Of a stretch of 64,000 nucleotides of DNA, positions 18,369 through 28,406 are shown one piece after another. The DNA lies in NCBI RefSeq assembly GCF_000829415.1, contig NZ_AP014637.1, positions 3,551,001 to 3,615,000 on the forward strand, written 5' to 3'. Position 1 is the stretch's first letter. The number at the start of each line of letters is the position of its first letter. The notes below the pieces were generated by a model that ran no database searches, was not told where the DNA came from, and saw only the letters and a list, made by a program, of their open reading frames with translations. Position numbers and translations under genes: made by a program. This stretch comes from Pseudomonas sp. StFLB209. Its GTDB lineage: Bacteria; Pseudomonadota; Gammaproteobacteria; Pseudomonadales; Pseudomonadaceae.

Positions 18369-19106
18369 ATGTCCCAAGTCAATATGCGCGATATGCTGAA
18401 GGCCGGTGTGCACTTCGGCCACCAGACCCGTTACTGGAACCCGAAAATGGGCAAGTACATTTTCGGCGCGCGCAACAAGATTCACATCATCAACCTGGAA
18501 AAAACCCTGCCGATGTTCAACGACGCCCTGTCGTTCGTAGAGCGTCTGGCTAACGGCAAGAACAAGATCCTGTTCGTCGGCACCAAGCGTTCCGTTGGCA
18601 AGATCGTTGCTGAAGAAGCAGCACGCTGCGGCTCGCCATACGTCGATCACCGCTGGTTGGGCGGCATGCTGACCAACTTCAAAACCATTCGTCAGTCGAT
18701 CAAGCGTCTGCGCGAACTGGAAGTCCAGGCTGAAGACGGTACCTTCGCCAAGCTGACCAAGAAAGAAGCCCTGATGCGCAGCCGTGATCTGGAAAAACTG
18801 GATCGCAGCCTGGGTGGTATCAAGGACATGGGCGGCCTGCCTGATGCCCTGTTCGTTATCGACGTTGATCACGAGCGCATTGCAATCACCGAAGCCAACA
18901 AGCTGGGCATCCCGGTCATCGGCGTTGTCGATACCAACAGCAGCCCGGAAGGCGTTGACTACGTGATCCCAGGTAACGATGACGCCATTCGCGCCATCCA
19001 GCTGTACATGGGTTCGATGGCTGATGCCGTCATCCGTGGTCGCAACAACGTTGCTGGCGGCACCGAAGTCTACGAAGAAGCTCCGGCTGCTGCTGTAGAA
19101 GGCTGA
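18369..19106 (+). CDS. rpsB: 30S ribosomal protein S2
   Basis: S2 binds the 30S subunit late in assembly and is needed to recruit S1. The 245-residue sequence is typical: [26 protein letters not shown] at the start, [22 protein letters not shown], and [29 protein letters not shown] at 18369 is chosen because the family begins MSQVNMR or close variants; the frame remains open into the leader. It is followed by a strong hairpin and then tsf, the common bacterial order. Confidence 0.98.
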   Translation: MSQVNMRDMLKAGVHFGHQTRYWNPKMGKYIFGARNKIHIINLEKTLPMFNDALSFVERLANGKNKILFVGTKRSVGKIVAEEAARCGSPYVDHRWLGGMLTNFKTIRQSIKRLRELEVQAEDGTFAKLTKKEALMRSRDLEKLDRSLGGIKDMGGLPDALFVIDVDHERIAITEANKLGIPVIGVVDTNSSPEGVDYVIPGNDDAIRAIQLYMGSMADAVIRGRNNVAGGTEVYEEAPAAAVEG

Positions 19107-19137
19107 GTGACCAACGCCAGGCGTTGACTCAGTACGC

Positions 19138-19162
19138 AAAAAGGGGGCTTGGCCCCCTTTTT
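19138..19162 (+). terminator. Terminator/attenuator between rpsB and tsf
   Basis: AAAAAGGGGGC pairs with GCCCCCTTTTT around a 3-base loop, ending in a run of five T. It could work in both directions. As tsf has no obvious promoter in the following 130 bases, partial read-through (attenuation) is likely, as in E. coli rpsB-tsf. Confidence 0.85.
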
Positions 19163-19295
19163 GCCACCTCGGAAAACATCGGCTGGCGCGGCCATGGCTA
19201 TGTTGTCATCTGCTGCTGCCAAGATGGTTTTTCAAGAATTTGAACGCCCGTGACTTCGGGTGGTGTGGTTAAAACCTATCCAAGAGGATTTTGAA

Positions 19296-20159
19296 ATGGC
19301 AGAGATTACTGCGGCGCTGGTCAAAGAACTGCGTGAGCGTACCGGCGAAGGCATGATGGATTGCAAAAAGGCCCTGACCAAGGCCGGCGGCGACATCGAA
19401 AAGGCAATCGACGACATGCGCGCTTCCGGTGCCATCAAGGCTGCCAAGAAAGCTGGCAACGTTGCTGCTGAAGGCGCTATCGCCATCAAGGACGACGGTA
19501 AATCCGCTGTCCTGCTGGAAGTCAACTCGCAGACCGACTTCCTGGCCCTGCAGGAAGACTTCAAGGCATTCGTTGCTGCCAGCGTCGAAAAAGCCTTCGC
19601 AGAGAAGCTGACCACTGTCGAGCCACTGATCGAAGCTCAAGAAGCTGACCGTCTGGTACTGGTCGGCAAGACTGGCGAAAACGTCAACATTCGCCGTCTG
19701 GTCCGTGTTGAAGGTGACGTGCTGGGTGCTTACCTGCACGGCAACAAGATCGGCGTGGTTGTGGTCCTCAAGGGCGGCGACAGCGAGCTGGCCAAAGACA
19801 TCGCCATGCACGTTGCGGCGACCAACCCTGAGTTCCTGCTGCCTTCGGAAGTTTCGGCTGAAGCGATCGAGCGCGAGAAGGGTGTCTTCCTGCAACTGAA
19901 CGAAGACAAGATCAAGGGCAAGCCTGAGAACATCGTTGAAAACATGATCAAAGGCCGTATCTCCAAGTTCCTGGCTGAAGCCAGCCTGGTCGAGCAGCCT
20001 TTCGTCAAGAACCCGGAAGTCAAGGTTGGCGAGCTGGCCAAGAAAGCCGGTGCCGAGATCGTTTCCTTCACTTACTTCAAAGTGGGTGACGGCATCGAGA
20101 AGCCGGTTGATAACTTCGCTGAAGAAGTTGCCGCTCAAGTGGCTGCCAGCAAGAAGTAA
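19296..20159 (+). CDS. tsf: Elongation factor Ts
   Basis: EF-Ts exchanges GDP for GTP on EF-Tu. The 287-residue product has the N-terminal UBA-like domain with ALVKELRERTGEGMMDCKKAL, the core LLEVNSQTDFLAL motif that contacts EF-Tu, and the C-terminal KIKGKPENIVENMIKGRISKF segment. ATG at 19296 is preceded by AAGAGGA with proper spacing; a GTG twelve codons upstream lacks this. A strong terminator follows, separating rpsB-tsf from the pyrH operon. Confidence 0.98.
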   Translation: MAEITAALVKELRERTGEGMMDCKKALTKAGGDIEKAIDDMRASGAIKAAKKAGNVAAEGAIAIKDDGKSAVLLEVNSQTDFLALQEDFKAFVAASVEKAFAEKLTTVEPLIEAQEADRLVLVGKTGENVNIRRLVRVEGDVLGAYLHGNKIGVVVVLKGGDSELAKDIAMHVAATNPEFLLPSEVSAEAIEREKGVFLQLNEDKIKGKPENIVENMIKGRISKFLAEASLVEQPFVKNPEVKVGELAKKAGAEIVSFTYFKVGDGIEKPVDNFAEEVAAQVAASKK

Positions 20160-20187
20160 GACGGTTTTCAACTGTCGTACTGCAGGC

Positions 20188-20229
20188 TGAAAAAGAGGCT
20201 GCCCGCTCATGCGTGCGGCCTCTTTTTCA
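20188..20229 (+). terminator. Terminator after tsf
   Basis: A 12-bp perfect stem TGAAAAAGAGGC/GCCTCTTTTTCA (20188-20199 and 20218-20229) with an 18-base loop lies about 30 bases past the tsf stop. The T-run is inside the right arm. Confidence 0.85.
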
Positions 20230-20309
20230 AAAGAAACAGAGGAATTTTTGCTTGCAGGCATGGTCTGCAAGGCAGCTTTTTCTGGCGCCCCGGTAGCGTC
20301 AGACTAAAG

Positions 20310-20337
20310 TTGACGCAGGTCTTCAGGCCTGTATGGA
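20310..20337 (+). promoter_or_regulatory. Candidate pyrH operon promoter
   Basis: TTGACG (20310-20315) and TATGGA (20332-20337) are separated by 16 bases, 36 bases ahead of the pyrH ATG and just after the tsf terminator. It fits a sigma-70 promoter for the long pyrH-tilS run. Confidence 0.55.
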
Positions 20338-20373
20338 TTTCATAATCAAGTAATGCCGCAGGAGAGATTCGCA

Positions 20374-21114
20374 ATGGCTCAGCAGGGCAGTGGTCATCAG
20401 GCTCGCTATAAACGCATTCTACTCAAACTTAGCGGCGAAGCCCTGATGGGCTCCGAGGATTTCGGCATCGATCCCAAGGTGCTCGACCGCATGGCGCTGG
20501 AAGTCGGCCAACTGGTCGGCATCGGTGTTCAGGTAGGGTTGGTGATTGGTGGTGGCAACCTGTTCCGTGGTGCTGCGCTGAGCGCGGCCGGCATGGATCG
20601 GGTGACAGGCGATCACATGGGCATGCTTGCCACCGTGATGAACGCGCTGGCCATGCGTGACGCCCTGGAGCGCGCCAATATCACTGCCATCGTGATGTCT
20701 TCCATTTCCATGACCGGCGTGACCGATCACTATGATCGGCGCAAGGCCATGCGTCACTTGAACGCCAAGGAAGTGGTGATCTTCGCAGCCGGCACCGGCA
20801 ATCCGTTCTTCACCACTGACTCGGCCGCGTGCCTGCGGGCCATCGAAATCGATGCCGACGTTGTGCTCAAGGCAACCAAGGTGGATGGCGTGTACACCGC
20901 TGATCCGTTCAAGGACCCTAATGCCGAGAAGTTCGATCACCTGTCTTACGATGAGGTGCTCGATCGCAAACTGGGTGTGATGGATCTGACTGCAATCTGC
21001 CTGTGCCGCGACCACAAGATGCCGTTGCGTGTCTTCAATATGAACAAGCCCGGCGCCCTGCTCAATATTGTGCAAGGTGGCGCTGAAGGAACCCTGATCG
21101 AGGAAGTTCGATAA
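20374..21114 (+). CDS. pyrH: UMP kinase PyrH
   Basis: PyrH phosphorylates UMP to UDP, a hexameric amino-acid-kinase-fold enzyme activated by GTP and inhibited by UTP. The 246-residue product has [25 protein letters not shown], the [20 protein letters not shown] block and [20 protein letters not shown] at 20374 has AGGAGA upstream. Its stop shares a base with the frr start (TAATG). It supplies UDP for UTP/CTP and nucleotide-sugar synthesis, made further along by pyrG and the lpx genes. Confidence 0.97.
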   Translation: MAQQGSGHQARYKRILLKLSGEALMGSEDFGIDPKVLDRMALEVGQLVGIGVQVGLVIGGGNLFRGAALSAAGMDRVTGDHMGMLATVMNALAMRDALERANITAIVMSSISMTGVTDHYDRRKAMRHLNAKEVVIFAAGTGNPFFTTDSAACLRAIEIDADVVLKATKVDGVYTADPFKDPNAEKFDHLSYDEVLDRKLGVMDLTAICLCRDHKMPLRVFNMNKPGALLNIVQGGAEGTLIEEVR

Positions 21115-21671
21115 TGATCAACGACATCAAGAAAGATGCCCAGGAACGTATGGGCAAGTCGCTCGAAGCGCTGGGTCGTAACCTGGCTTCGATCCGCACT
21201 GGCCGTGCACACCCCAGCATCCTCGACAGCGTCAAGGTGACTGCCTGGGGCAGCGAGATGCCACTTAACCAGGTTGCCGCAATCAGCGTCGAAGACGCGC
21301 GTACCCTGAAGATCGTCGCTCACGACAAGAATCTCAGCGCGGCCATCGAGAAGGCCATCCTGACCTCCGACCTGGGGCTGAACCCTAGCAGTGCCGGTAC
21401 CACCATTCGTGTGCCGATGCCTGCCCTGACCGAAGAGACCCGCAAGGGTTACACCAAGCAGGCGCGTGGTGTGGCAGAAGACGCCAAGGTTGCAGTGCGC
21501 AACGTGCGTCGTGATGCTCTGGCTGACCTGAAGAAGCTGTCCAAAGACAAGGAAATCAGCGAAGACGAAGAGCGTCGTGCCGCCGATGAGCTGCAAAAGC
21601 TCACCGACAAATATGTCGCGGAAGTCGACAAGGCACTGGAAGCCAAAGAAAAAGACCTGATGGCCGTTTGA
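21114..21671 (+). CDS. frr: Ribosome recycling factor
   Basis: RRF, with EF-G, splits the post-termination ribosome. The 185-residue protein is the standard length and has the three-helix-bundle motif with [38 protein letters not shown] and the C-terminal [26 protein letters not shown]. The ATG overlaps the pyrH TAA by one base, implying translational coupling. pyrH-frr-uppS is a widely conserved order. Confidence 0.98.
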   Translation: MINDIKKDAQERMGKSLEALGRNLASIRTGRAHPSILDSVKVTAWGSEMPLNQVAAISVEDARTLKIVAHDKNLSAAIEKAILTSDLGLNPSSAGTTIRVPMPALTEETRKGYTKQARGVAEDAKVAVRNVRRDALADLKKLSKDKEISEDEERRAADELQKLTDKYVAEVDKALEAKEKDLMAV

Positions 21672-21686
21672 GGTCGGGGTTTTTTA

Positions 21687-22442
21687 ATGGAAAAGACCAA
21701 GCAGGCGGCACTGTCTTCAGTGCCGCGCCATGTCGCGATCATCATGGATGGCAACAATCGCTGGGCGAAAAAACGCCTGCTGCCCGGTGTCGCCGGCCAC
21801 AAGGCTGGTGTGGATGCGGTGCGCGCCGTGATCGAGGTGTGTGCCGAGGCCGGGGTCGAAGTGTTGACCCTGTTTGCGTTCTCCAGCGAGAACTGGCAGC
21901 GCCCGGCCGATGAGGTGGGTGCGCTGATGGAGTTGTTCCTCACAGCGCTGCGTCGTGAGACCCGGCGCTTGAACGAGAACGAAATCAGCTTGCGGATCAT
22001 TGGTGATCGCAGCCGTTTTCATCCAGAGTTGCAGGCGGCCATGCGTGAGGCCGAGCAGGCTACCGCCGGCAGCAATCGCTTTGTGCTGCAGGTCGCTGCC
22101 AACTACGGCGGCCAGTGGGACATTGCCCAGGCTGCGCAGCGGCTGGCGCGCGAAGTGCAGGCAGGTCATCTGAAGCCTGAGGACGTCACGCCCGAGCTGT
22201 TGCAATCTTGCCTGTCTACCGGCGATCTGCCGTTGCCCGATCTGTGCATTCGCACCGGTGGCGAGCACCGGATCAGCAATTTTCTGCTTTGGCAGCTGGC
22301 CTATGCCGAGCTGTACTTCTCCGACCTTTTTTGGCCGGACTTCAAACACGACGCCATGCGCACTGCGCTGGCCGATTTTGCTTCGCGCCAGCGCCGCTTT
22401 GGTAAAACCAGCGAGCAGGTCGAAGCCGGAGCCCGTGCCTGA
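21687..22442 (+). CDS. uppS: Undecaprenyl diphosphate synthase UppS
   Basis: UppS extends farnesyl diphosphate with isopentenyl units to C55 undecaprenyl diphosphate, the carrier lipid for peptidoglycan and O-antigen. The 251-residue cis-prenyltransferase has HVAIIMDGNNRWAK with catalytic D21, VLTLFAFSSENWQRP, and the C-terminal DLCIRTGGEHRISNFLLWQ and AYAELYF motifs. It begins 15 bases after frr and ends with a TGATG overlap into cdsA. With dxr, ispD and ispF in this window, the isoprenoid pathway is well represented. Confidence 0.97.
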   Translation: MEKTKQAALSSVPRHVAIIMDGNNRWAKKRLLPGVAGHKAGVDAVRAVIEVCAEAGVEVLTLFAFSSENWQRPADEVGALMELFLTALRRETRRLNENEISLRIIGDRSRFHPELQAAMREAEQATAGSNRFVLQVAANYGGQWDIAQAAQRLAREVQAGHLKPEDVTPELLQSCLSTGDLPLPDLCIRTGGEHRISNFLLWQLAYAELYFSDLFWPDFKHDAMRTALADFASRQRRFGKTSEQVEAGARA

Positions 22443-23257
22443 TGCTCAAACAACGGATCATCACTGCGCTTATTCTGCTGCCGATTGCCCTGTGTGGGTT
22501 CTTTCTGCTTAAAGGTGCCAATTTCGCGCTGTTCATTGGTGCGGTTGTGGTGCTGGGCGGTTGGGAGTGGGCCAGGCTGGCAGGGTTTGCCAGTCAGTCG
22601 ATGCGTATCGGTTATGCCGCGGCGATCGCTGTGCTGCTGTTTCTGCTTTATCTGTTGCCGGGCCTGGCGCCTTGGGTGCTCACCGCTGCGGTCATGTGGT
22701 GGCTGGTGGCAACCTGGCTGGTGCTCACCTACCCGGTGTCCAGCGAGCATTGGGCCAGTGCACTGTGCAAGCTGGCCATCGGCCTGGCAATTCTGCTGCC
22801 GGCCTGGCAAGGTCTGGTGCTGATCAAGCAGTGGCCGCTGGGTAACTGGTTGATCCTGTCGGTTATGGTGCTGGTATGGGCGGCAGACATTGGTGCCTAT
22901 TTCACTGGCAAGGCGATCGGCAAACGCAAGCTGGCGCCAAAAGTCAGTCCTGGCAAGAGCTGGGAGGGTGTTTATGGTGGCCTGGCGGTCAGTCTGATGA
23001 TCACCTTCGTGGTGGGTGTCATGCGTGACTGGTCATTCGGTGAGTTTGTCGCGGGCTTGGCCGCTGCGGCGGTTATCGTGCTGATTTCCGTTGTTGGTGA
23101 TCTGACCGAAAGCATGTTCAAGCGTCAGTCCGGGATCAAGGACAGCAGCAATCTGCTGCCGGGTCATGGCGGTGTGCTGGACCGTATCGATAGCCTGACA
23201 GCCGCAGTGCCGGTGTTCGCGGTGCTGTTGTGGATCGCTGATTGGGGTGTGATGTGA
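22442..23257 (+). CDS. cdsA: Phosphatidate cytidylyltransferase CdsA
   Basis: CdsA makes CDP-diacylglycerol from CTP and phosphatidic acid, the branch point to all phospholipids. The 271-residue integral membrane protein has about eight hydrophobic segments and the family signature near the C terminus ([36 protein letters not shown]), where conserved Asp residues bind metal. It starts one base inside uppS and its TGA overlaps the GTG start of dxr by 4 bases, so uppS-cdsA-dxr are translationally coupled. Confidence 0.97.
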   Translation: MLKQRIITALILLPIALCGFFLLKGANFALFIGAVVVLGGWEWARLAGFASQSMRIGYAAAIAVLLFLLYLLPGLAPWVLTAAVMWWLVATWLVLTYPVSSEHWASALCKLAIGLAILLPAWQGLVLIKQWPLGNWLILSVMVLVWAADIGAYFTGKAIGKRKLAPKVSPGKSWEGVYGGLAVSLMITFVVGVMRDWSFGEFVAGLAAAAVIVLISVVGDLTESMFKRQSGIKDSSNLLPGHGGVLDRIDSLTAAVPVFAVLLWIADWGVM

Positions 23258-24444
23258 GCAAGGTGCAACAGGTAACGGTGCTTGGCGCGACCGGTTCGAT
23301 TGGTCTGAGCACGCTGGATGTCATTGCTCGCCACCCTGGGTTGTTCAAGGTTTTCGCGCTGAGCGGTTTCACGCGACTGGATGAGCTGTTGAAGTTGTGC
23401 GTGCGCCATCAGCCGCGCTATGCAGTGGTGCCGACGTTTGAAGCTGCCGGACGCCTGCAGGCCGCGCTGATCGGTGCTGGCCTCGGAACCCGAGTGCTGC
23501 TGGGTGAGGATGGGCTCTGCGAAGTGGCTGCGCACCCTGAGGTCGATGCAGTCATGGCCGCTATCGTGGGGGCCGCCGGCTTGCGCCCGACCCTGGCGGC
23601 GGTGGAGGCAGGCAAAAAAGTGCTGCTGGCCAACAAGGAGGCGCTGGTGATGTCCGGCGCCTTGTTCATGGAGGCCGTGCGCCGCAGTGGTGCGCTGCTG
23701 CTGCCGATCGACAGTGAGCACAATGCAATTTTCCAGTGCCTGCCCGGTGACTTTTCTCGCGGGTTGGGCGCAGTGGGTGTCCGGCGGATCCTGCTGACCG
23801 CTTCCGGTGGGCCGTTCCGGCAGACCCCGCTTGAGCAATTGCAGGCAGTAACGCCTGAGCAGGCTTGCGCACATCCTGTCTGGTCGATGGGGCGCAAGAT
23901 CTCGGTCGACTCGGCCACCATGATGAACAAGGGCCTCGAACTTATCGAGGCCTGCTGGCTGTTCGATGCCCGGCCCGACCAGGTCGAAGTGGTCATTCAT
24001 CCGCAAAGCGTGGTTCACTCGCTGGTCGATTACGTGGATGGTTCGGTGCTGGCTCAACTGGGCAATCCGGACATGCGTACCCCCATCGCCAATGCGCTGG
24101 CCTGGCCTGCGCGTATCGATTCGGGTGTCGAGCCGCTGGATCTGTTTCGTATCGGTCAGTTGAATTTCGAAGCGCCGGATGAACAGCGCTTTCCCTGTCT
24201 GCGCCTGGCGCGCCAGGCGGCGGAGGCGGGCGGTAGTGCGCCGGCGTTACTCAATGCGGTCAATGAGGTGGCCGTGGCCGCGTTTCTCGATCGGCGCATT
24301 GGCTATCTGGATATCGCGAGTATGATTGAGTCGGTCCTGAATCAGGAGCCGGTGGTCCCGGTCAATGAGCTGGAGACTGTTTTCGCCATGGATGCCCGGG
24401 CGCGGACCTTGGCTGCGCACTGGCTGGAACGCAATGGGCGATGA
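23254..24444 (+). CDS. dxr: 1-deoxy-D-xylulose 5-phosphate reductoisomerase Dxr (IspC)
   Basis: Dxr converts DXP to MEP with NADPH, the first committed step of the MEP isoprenoid pathway and the fosmidomycin target. The 396-residue protein has the NADPH-binding [15 protein letters not shown] terminus, [25 protein letters not shown] (metal-binding Asp and Glu), and [10 protein letters not shown] chose GTG at 23254, which overlaps the cdsA stop (GTGA) and gives the standard length; a TTG four codons earlier is less likely. Confidence 0.96.
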   Translation: MSKVQQVTVLGATGSIGLSTLDVIARHPGLFKVFALSGFTRLDELLKLCVRHQPRYAVVPTFEAAGRLQAALIGAGLGTRVLLGEDGLCEVAAHPEVDAVMAAIVGAAGLRPTLAAVEAGKKVLLANKEALVMSGALFMEAVRRSGALLLPIDSEHNAIFQCLPGDFSRGLGAVGVRRILLTASGGPFRQTPLEQLQAVTPEQACAHPVWSMGRKISVDSATMMNKGLELIEACWLFDARPDQVEVVIHPQSVVHSLVDYVDGSVLAQLGNPDMRTPIANALAWPARIDSGVEPLDLFRIGQLNFEAPDEQRFPCLRLARQAAEAGGSAPALLNAVNEVAVAAFLDRRIGYLDIASMIESVLNQEPVVPVNELETVFAMDARARTLAAHWLERNGR

Positions 24445-24481
24445 AATTTTCGGACGCTTGGGGTTTTGTGCGGCATCAGGG

Positions 24482-24532
24482 GCAAGCGACAGGCTTGCGA
24501 TGATTGACTCACTGGCCGGCAAGCCGGTCCCC
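24482..24532. repeat. Degenerate REP-like hairpins between dxr and rseP
   Basis: Two small palindromes: GCAAGC-gacag-GCTTGC (24482-24498) and GGCCGGC-aa-GCCGGTC (24513-24528). They resemble half-preserved REP units. They lie in the 99-base dxr-rseP gap. Confidence 0.45.
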
Positions 24533-24543
24533 GGAGAAAGTTG

Positions 24544-25896
24544 ATGAGCGCTTTGTACATGATCCTGGGGACTCTGATCGCCCTGGGTGTGTTGGTGACC
24601 TTCCACGAGTTCGGCCATTTCTGGGTGGCGCGTCGTTGCGGGGTCAAGGTTCTGCGGTTCTCGGTTGGCTTTGGTACGCCGCTGGTGCGGTGGCATGATC
24701 GTCATGGCACCGAGTTCGTCGTGGCCGCCATTCCGCTGGGCGGTTATGTGAAGATGCTCGACGAGCGCGAAGGGCATGTGCCGCCCGAGCTTGCCGGGCA
24801 GTCGTTCAATCGCAAGACGGTCTATCAGCGCATCGCCATTGTCATCGCCGGTCCTGCGGCCAACTTCATTCTCGCCATCGTGTTTTTCTGGGCGCTGGCC
24901 ATGCTGGGCAGCCAGCAGGTTCGACCGGTCGTCGGTTCGGTCGAGCAAGGCAGTATCGCTCAGCAGGCCGGTTTGCAGGCCGGCCAGGAAATCGTGGCGG
25001 TTGACGGCAAGGCGACCAGCGGTTGGGCGGCGGTGAACCTGCAGCTGGTGCGTCGTCTGGGTGAAACCGGCACGGTCGATCTCAAGGTGCGTGACGAAAG
25101 TTCAGCTACCGAGACTTCTCGTCAGCTGGTGCTCAACGATTGGCTCAAGGGCGCCGAGGAGCCGGATCCGATCCGCTCGCTGGGGATCCAGCCGTGGCGC
25201 CCGGTGCTGTCACCGGTGCTGGCCGAGCTCGACTCCAAAGGGCCAGCGCAGGCAGCCGGTCTGAAAACCGGTGATCGCCTGGTGGCGTTGAACGAGCAGC
25301 CGGTCAGTGAGTGGCAACAGGTGGTCGACTGGGTGCGTGAGCGACCCGGTGCGCAGATTTCCGTGCGTATCGAGCGCGATGGTGTGCAACTGGATATTCC
25401 CGTCACGCTGGCGACCCGTGGCGAGGCTGCGGCCGCGACCGGCTACCTCGGTGCCGGTGTGAAAGGCGGTGAATGGCCCGCGCACATGCTGCGTGAAGTC
25501 AGCTACGGGCCGCTGGAAGCGGTGGCCGAAGGCTTCAAACGCACCTGGAACATGAGTGTGCTGACCCTCGAATCCTTGAAGAAAATGTTGTTCGGGGAGC
25601 TATCGGTAAAAAACTTGAGTGGACCGATAACCATTGCTAAAGTGGCGGGCGCTTCAGCCCAGTCGGGCGTGGGTGACTTCCTGAATTTCCTGGCGTATCT
25701 GAGCATAAGCCTGGGGGTTCTCAATTTGCTGCCCATTCCAGTGTTGGATGGGGGGCATTTGCTGTTCTACCTGATCGAGTGGGCGCGTGGTCGCCCGTTG
25801 TCGGAAAGGGTACAGGGTTGGGGCGTTCAGATCGGTATCAGTCTGGTGGTGGGCGTTATGCTGCTCGCGCTGGTCAACGATCTGGGCCGACTCTGA
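24544..25896 (+). CDS. rseP: Site-2 intramembrane protease RseP (MucP)
   Basis: RseP cleaves the anti-sigma factor RseA/MucA within the membrane during envelope stress, after DegS-type cleavage, freeing sigma-E/AlgU; it also removes signal-peptide remnants. The 450-residue zinc metalloprotease has HEFGH at 21-25 in TM1, two PDZ domains (about 115-185 and 215-290) and the third ligand in LDGGH (around 402) in the C-terminal membrane region. ATG at 24544 is preferred over the TTG codon before it. Its position just ahead of bamA links it to outer-membrane assembly. Confidence 0.96.
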   Translation: MSALYMILGTLIALGVLVTFHEFGHFWVARRCGVKVLRFSVGFGTPLVRWHDRHGTEFVVAAIPLGGYVKMLDEREGHVPPELAGQSFNRKTVYQRIAIVIAGPAANFILAIVFFWALAMLGSQQVRPVVGSVEQGSIAQQAGLQAGQEIVAVDGKATSGWAAVNLQLVRRLGETGTVDLKVRDESSATETSRQLVLNDWLKGAEEPDPIRSLGIQPWRPVLSPVLAELDSKGPAQAAGLKTGDRLVALNEQPVSEWQQVVDWVRERPGAQISVRIERDGVQLDIPVTLATRGEAAAATGYLGAGVKGGEWPAHMLREVSYGPLEAVAEGFKRTWNMSVLTLESLKKMLFGELSVKNLSGPITIAKVAGASAQSGVGDFLNFLAYLSISLGVLNLLPIPVLDGGHLLFYLIEWARGRPLSERVQGWGVQIGISLVVGVMLLALVNDLGRL

Positions 25897-25916
25897 AGCT
25901 TCGTTCCGTTACGAAT

Positions 25917-25944
25917 CTGCCGCATCAGCGGCAGCTTGTTTATT
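25917..25944 (+). terminator. Hairpin between rseP and bamA
   Basis: CTGCCGC-ATCA-GCGGCAG (25917-25934) is followed by CTTGTTTATT. This looks like an intrinsic attenuator 20 bases past the rseP stop; bamA begins 34 bases after the stem. Confidence 0.5.
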
Positions 25945-25967
25945 GCCAGTTGGAATAAAAGGACTTC

Positions 25968-28361
25968 ATGAAACGTCTGCTGCTAACTGCGGCTCTTGCC
26001 GCACTGATGATTGCTGAAGTTCACGCCGAGTCCTTCACCATCTCCGATATTCGTGTCAATGGCCTGCAGCGGGTATCCGCCGGCAGCGTCTTTGGTGCGC
26101 TGCCATTGAACGTCGGCGAGCACGCAGACGATGGTCGTCTGGTCGAAGCCACTCGTGCGCTGTTCAAGACCGGGTTCTTCCAGGACATCCAGTTGGGCCG
26201 CGAGGGCAACGTCCTGGTCATTACTGTAGTCGAGCGTCCGTCGGTAGCCAGTATCGAGATCGAAGGCAACAAGGCCATTTCCACTGAAGACCTCACCAAA
26301 GGCCTCAAGCAGTCAGGCCTGGCTGAAGGCGAGATCTTCCAGCGCGCCACCCTTGAGGGCGTGCGTAACGAGCTGCAGCGTCAGTATGTTGCCCAGGGCC
26401 GCTACTCGGCTGAAGTGAAGGCCGAAGTCGTGCCGCAGCCGCGTAACCGCGTGGGCCTGAAGATCAACATCGACGAAGGCACCGTTGCCGCTATCCAGCA
26501 CATCAACGTGGTGGGCAATACGGTGTTCCCCGATCAGGACCTGATCGACCTGTTCGAGCTCAAGACCACCAACTGGCTGTCGTTCTTCAAGAACGATGAC
26601 AAGTACGCCCGTGAGAAACTCTCCGGCGACCTGGAGCGCCTGCGCTCCTACTACCTGGACCGCGGCTATATCAACATGGATATCGCCTCGACCCAGGTCT
26701 CGATCACGCCTGACAAAAAGAGCGTGTACATCACGGTCAACGTCAACGAAGGCGAAAAGTACAGCGTCAACTCGGTCAAGCTCAGTGGCGACCTCAAGGT
26801 GCCCGAGGATCAGGTCAAGTCGCTGATGCTGGTGCAGCCTGGCCAGGTGTTCTCGCGCAAGGTCATGACCACGACTTCCGAACTGATCACCCGGCGTCTG
26901 GGTAACGAAGGCTACACCTTCGCCAACGTCAACGGCGTGCCGACGCCAAATGATCAGGATCACACCGTCGATATCACTTTCGTGGTCGATCCGGGCAAGC
27001 GTGCCTACGTTAACCGCATCAACTTCCGCGGCAACACCAAGTCGGCCGACGAAGTGCTGCGCCGTGAAATGCGCCAGATGGAAGGCGGCTGGGCTTCGAC
27101 TTATTTGATCGATCAGTCCAAAACCCGCCTGGATCGTCTGGGCTTCTTCAAGGAAGTCAACGTCGAGACCCCGGCCGTGCCGGGCACCGACGACCAGGTC
27201 GATGTGAACTACACCGTTGAAGAGCAGGCCTCCGGCTCGATTACCGCCAGCGTCGGTTTCGCCCAGAGCGCCGGTCTGATCCTCGGTGGCTCGATCAGCC
27301 AGAACAACTTCCTCGGTACCGGTAACAAGGTCAGCATCGGCCTGACCCGCAGCGAATACCAGAGCCGTTATAACTTCAGCTATGTTGATCCGTACTGGAC
27401 GCCCGATGGTGTGAGCCTGGGCTACAACGCCTTCTATCGCAGCACCAACTACGATGACCTCGACGTCGACGTGGCAAGCTATGCGGTAGACAGCTACGGT
27501 GCCGGTATCAGCCTGGGTTACCCGATCAGCGAAACCTCGCGTCTGACCTATGGCCTGAACGTGCAACAGGACAAGATCAAGACCGGTACCTACACCGTTG
27601 AAGAGATTTTCGACTTCATCGACCGTGAGGGTAGCAGCTTCCTGAACTTCAAAGCGTCTGTCGGCTGGTCCGAATCGACCCTCAACAAAGGCGTGTTGCC
27701 GACCCGTGGTCACTCGCAAAGCCTGGTGCTTGAGTCGACCCTGCCAGGCAGCGACCTGTCGTTCTTCAAGCTTGACTACCGCGGCCAGTACTTCTATCCG
27801 ATCAGCGACACCTACACCCTGCGTCTGCACACCGAGCTGGGTTATGGCGACGGTTACGGTTCGACCAGTGGCCTGCCGTTCTACGAGAACTACTACGCCG
27901 GTGGCTTCAACTCGGTACGTGGCTTCAAGGACAGCACCCTTGGTCCGCGCAGTACGCCGAGTCGTGGTTTTGATCCTGTGACAGGTGAGGGGCGTCCCGG
28001 AACCATCGCCGACCCGGATCAGGATCCGCTGCCATTTGGTGGCAACGTGCTGGTGCAGGGCGGTGTGGAGCTGATGTTCCCGCTGCCGTTCATCAAGGAC
28101 CAGCGCTCCTTGCGCACTTCGCTGTTCTGGGACGTGGGTAACGTCTTCGACAGCAACTGCGATTCCAGCCGCACCCGAAACGGTGAGCGAGTCGAGTGCA
28201 ATAACGTCGACTTCTCCGGCATGGCCAGTTCTGTTGGTGTCGGTGTGACCTGGATTACCGCGCTTGGCCCGCTGAGCTTCGCGCTGGCGATGCCGATCAA
28301 GAAACCGGACAACGATTCCGAAACCCAAGTGTTCCAATTTTCCCTGGGTCAGACCTTCTAA
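25968..28361 (+). CDS. bamA: Outer membrane protein assembly factor BamA
   Basis: BamA is the Omp85 core of the BAM machine that inserts beta-barrels into the outer membrane. The 797-residue precursor has a signal peptide cleaved after about residue 20 (EVHA), five POTRA domains (about 23-420) and a 16-strand C-terminal barrel ending in the Phe of LGQTF. The loop 6 VRGF motif is present in FNSVRGFKDSTLGP. ATG at 25968 is preceded by AAAGGA. It leads an envelope block with the periplasmic chaperone gene skp directly behind. Confidence 0.98.
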   Translation: MKRLLLTAALAALMIAEVHAESFTISDIRVNGLQRVSAGSVFGALPLNVGEHADDGRLVEATRALFKTGFFQDIQLGREGNVLVITVVERPSVASIEIEGNKAISTEDLTKGLKQSGLAEGEIFQRATLEGVRNELQRQYVAQGRYSAEVKAEVVPQPRNRVGLKINIDEGTVAAIQHINVVGNTVFPDQDLIDLFELKTTNWLSFFKNDDKYAREKLSGDLERLRSYYLDRGYINMDIASTQVSITPDKKSVYITVNVNEGEKYSVNSVKLSGDLKVPEDQVKSLMLVQPGQVFSRKVMTTTSELITRRLGNEGYTFANVNGVPTPNDQDHTVDITFVVDPGKRAYVNRINFRGNTKSADEVLRREMRQMEGGWASTYLIDQSKTRLDRLGFFKEVNVETPAVPGTDDQVDVNYTVEEQASGSITASVGFAQSAGLILGGSISQNNFLGTGNKVSIGLTRSEYQSRYNFSYVDPYWTPDGVSLGYNAFYRSTNYDDLDVDVASYAVDSYGAGISLGYPISETSRLTYGLNVQQDKIKTGTYTVEEIFDFIDREGSSFLNFKASVGWSESTLNKGVLPTRGHSQSLVLESTLPGSDLSFFKLDYRGQYFYPISDTYTLRLHTELGYGDGYGSTSGLPFYENYYAGGFNSVRGFKDSTLGPRSTPSRGFDPVTGEGRPGTIADPDQDPLPFGGNVLVQGGVELMFPLPFIKDQRSLRTSLFWDVGNVFDSNCDSSRTRNGERVECNNVDFSGMASSVGVGVTWITALGPLSFALAMPIKKPDNDSETQVFQFSLGQTF

Positions 28362-28406
28362 GGGTCTGGCTCCCGAAAACGATAACGAATTCTGTAGGAG
28401 TGTATC

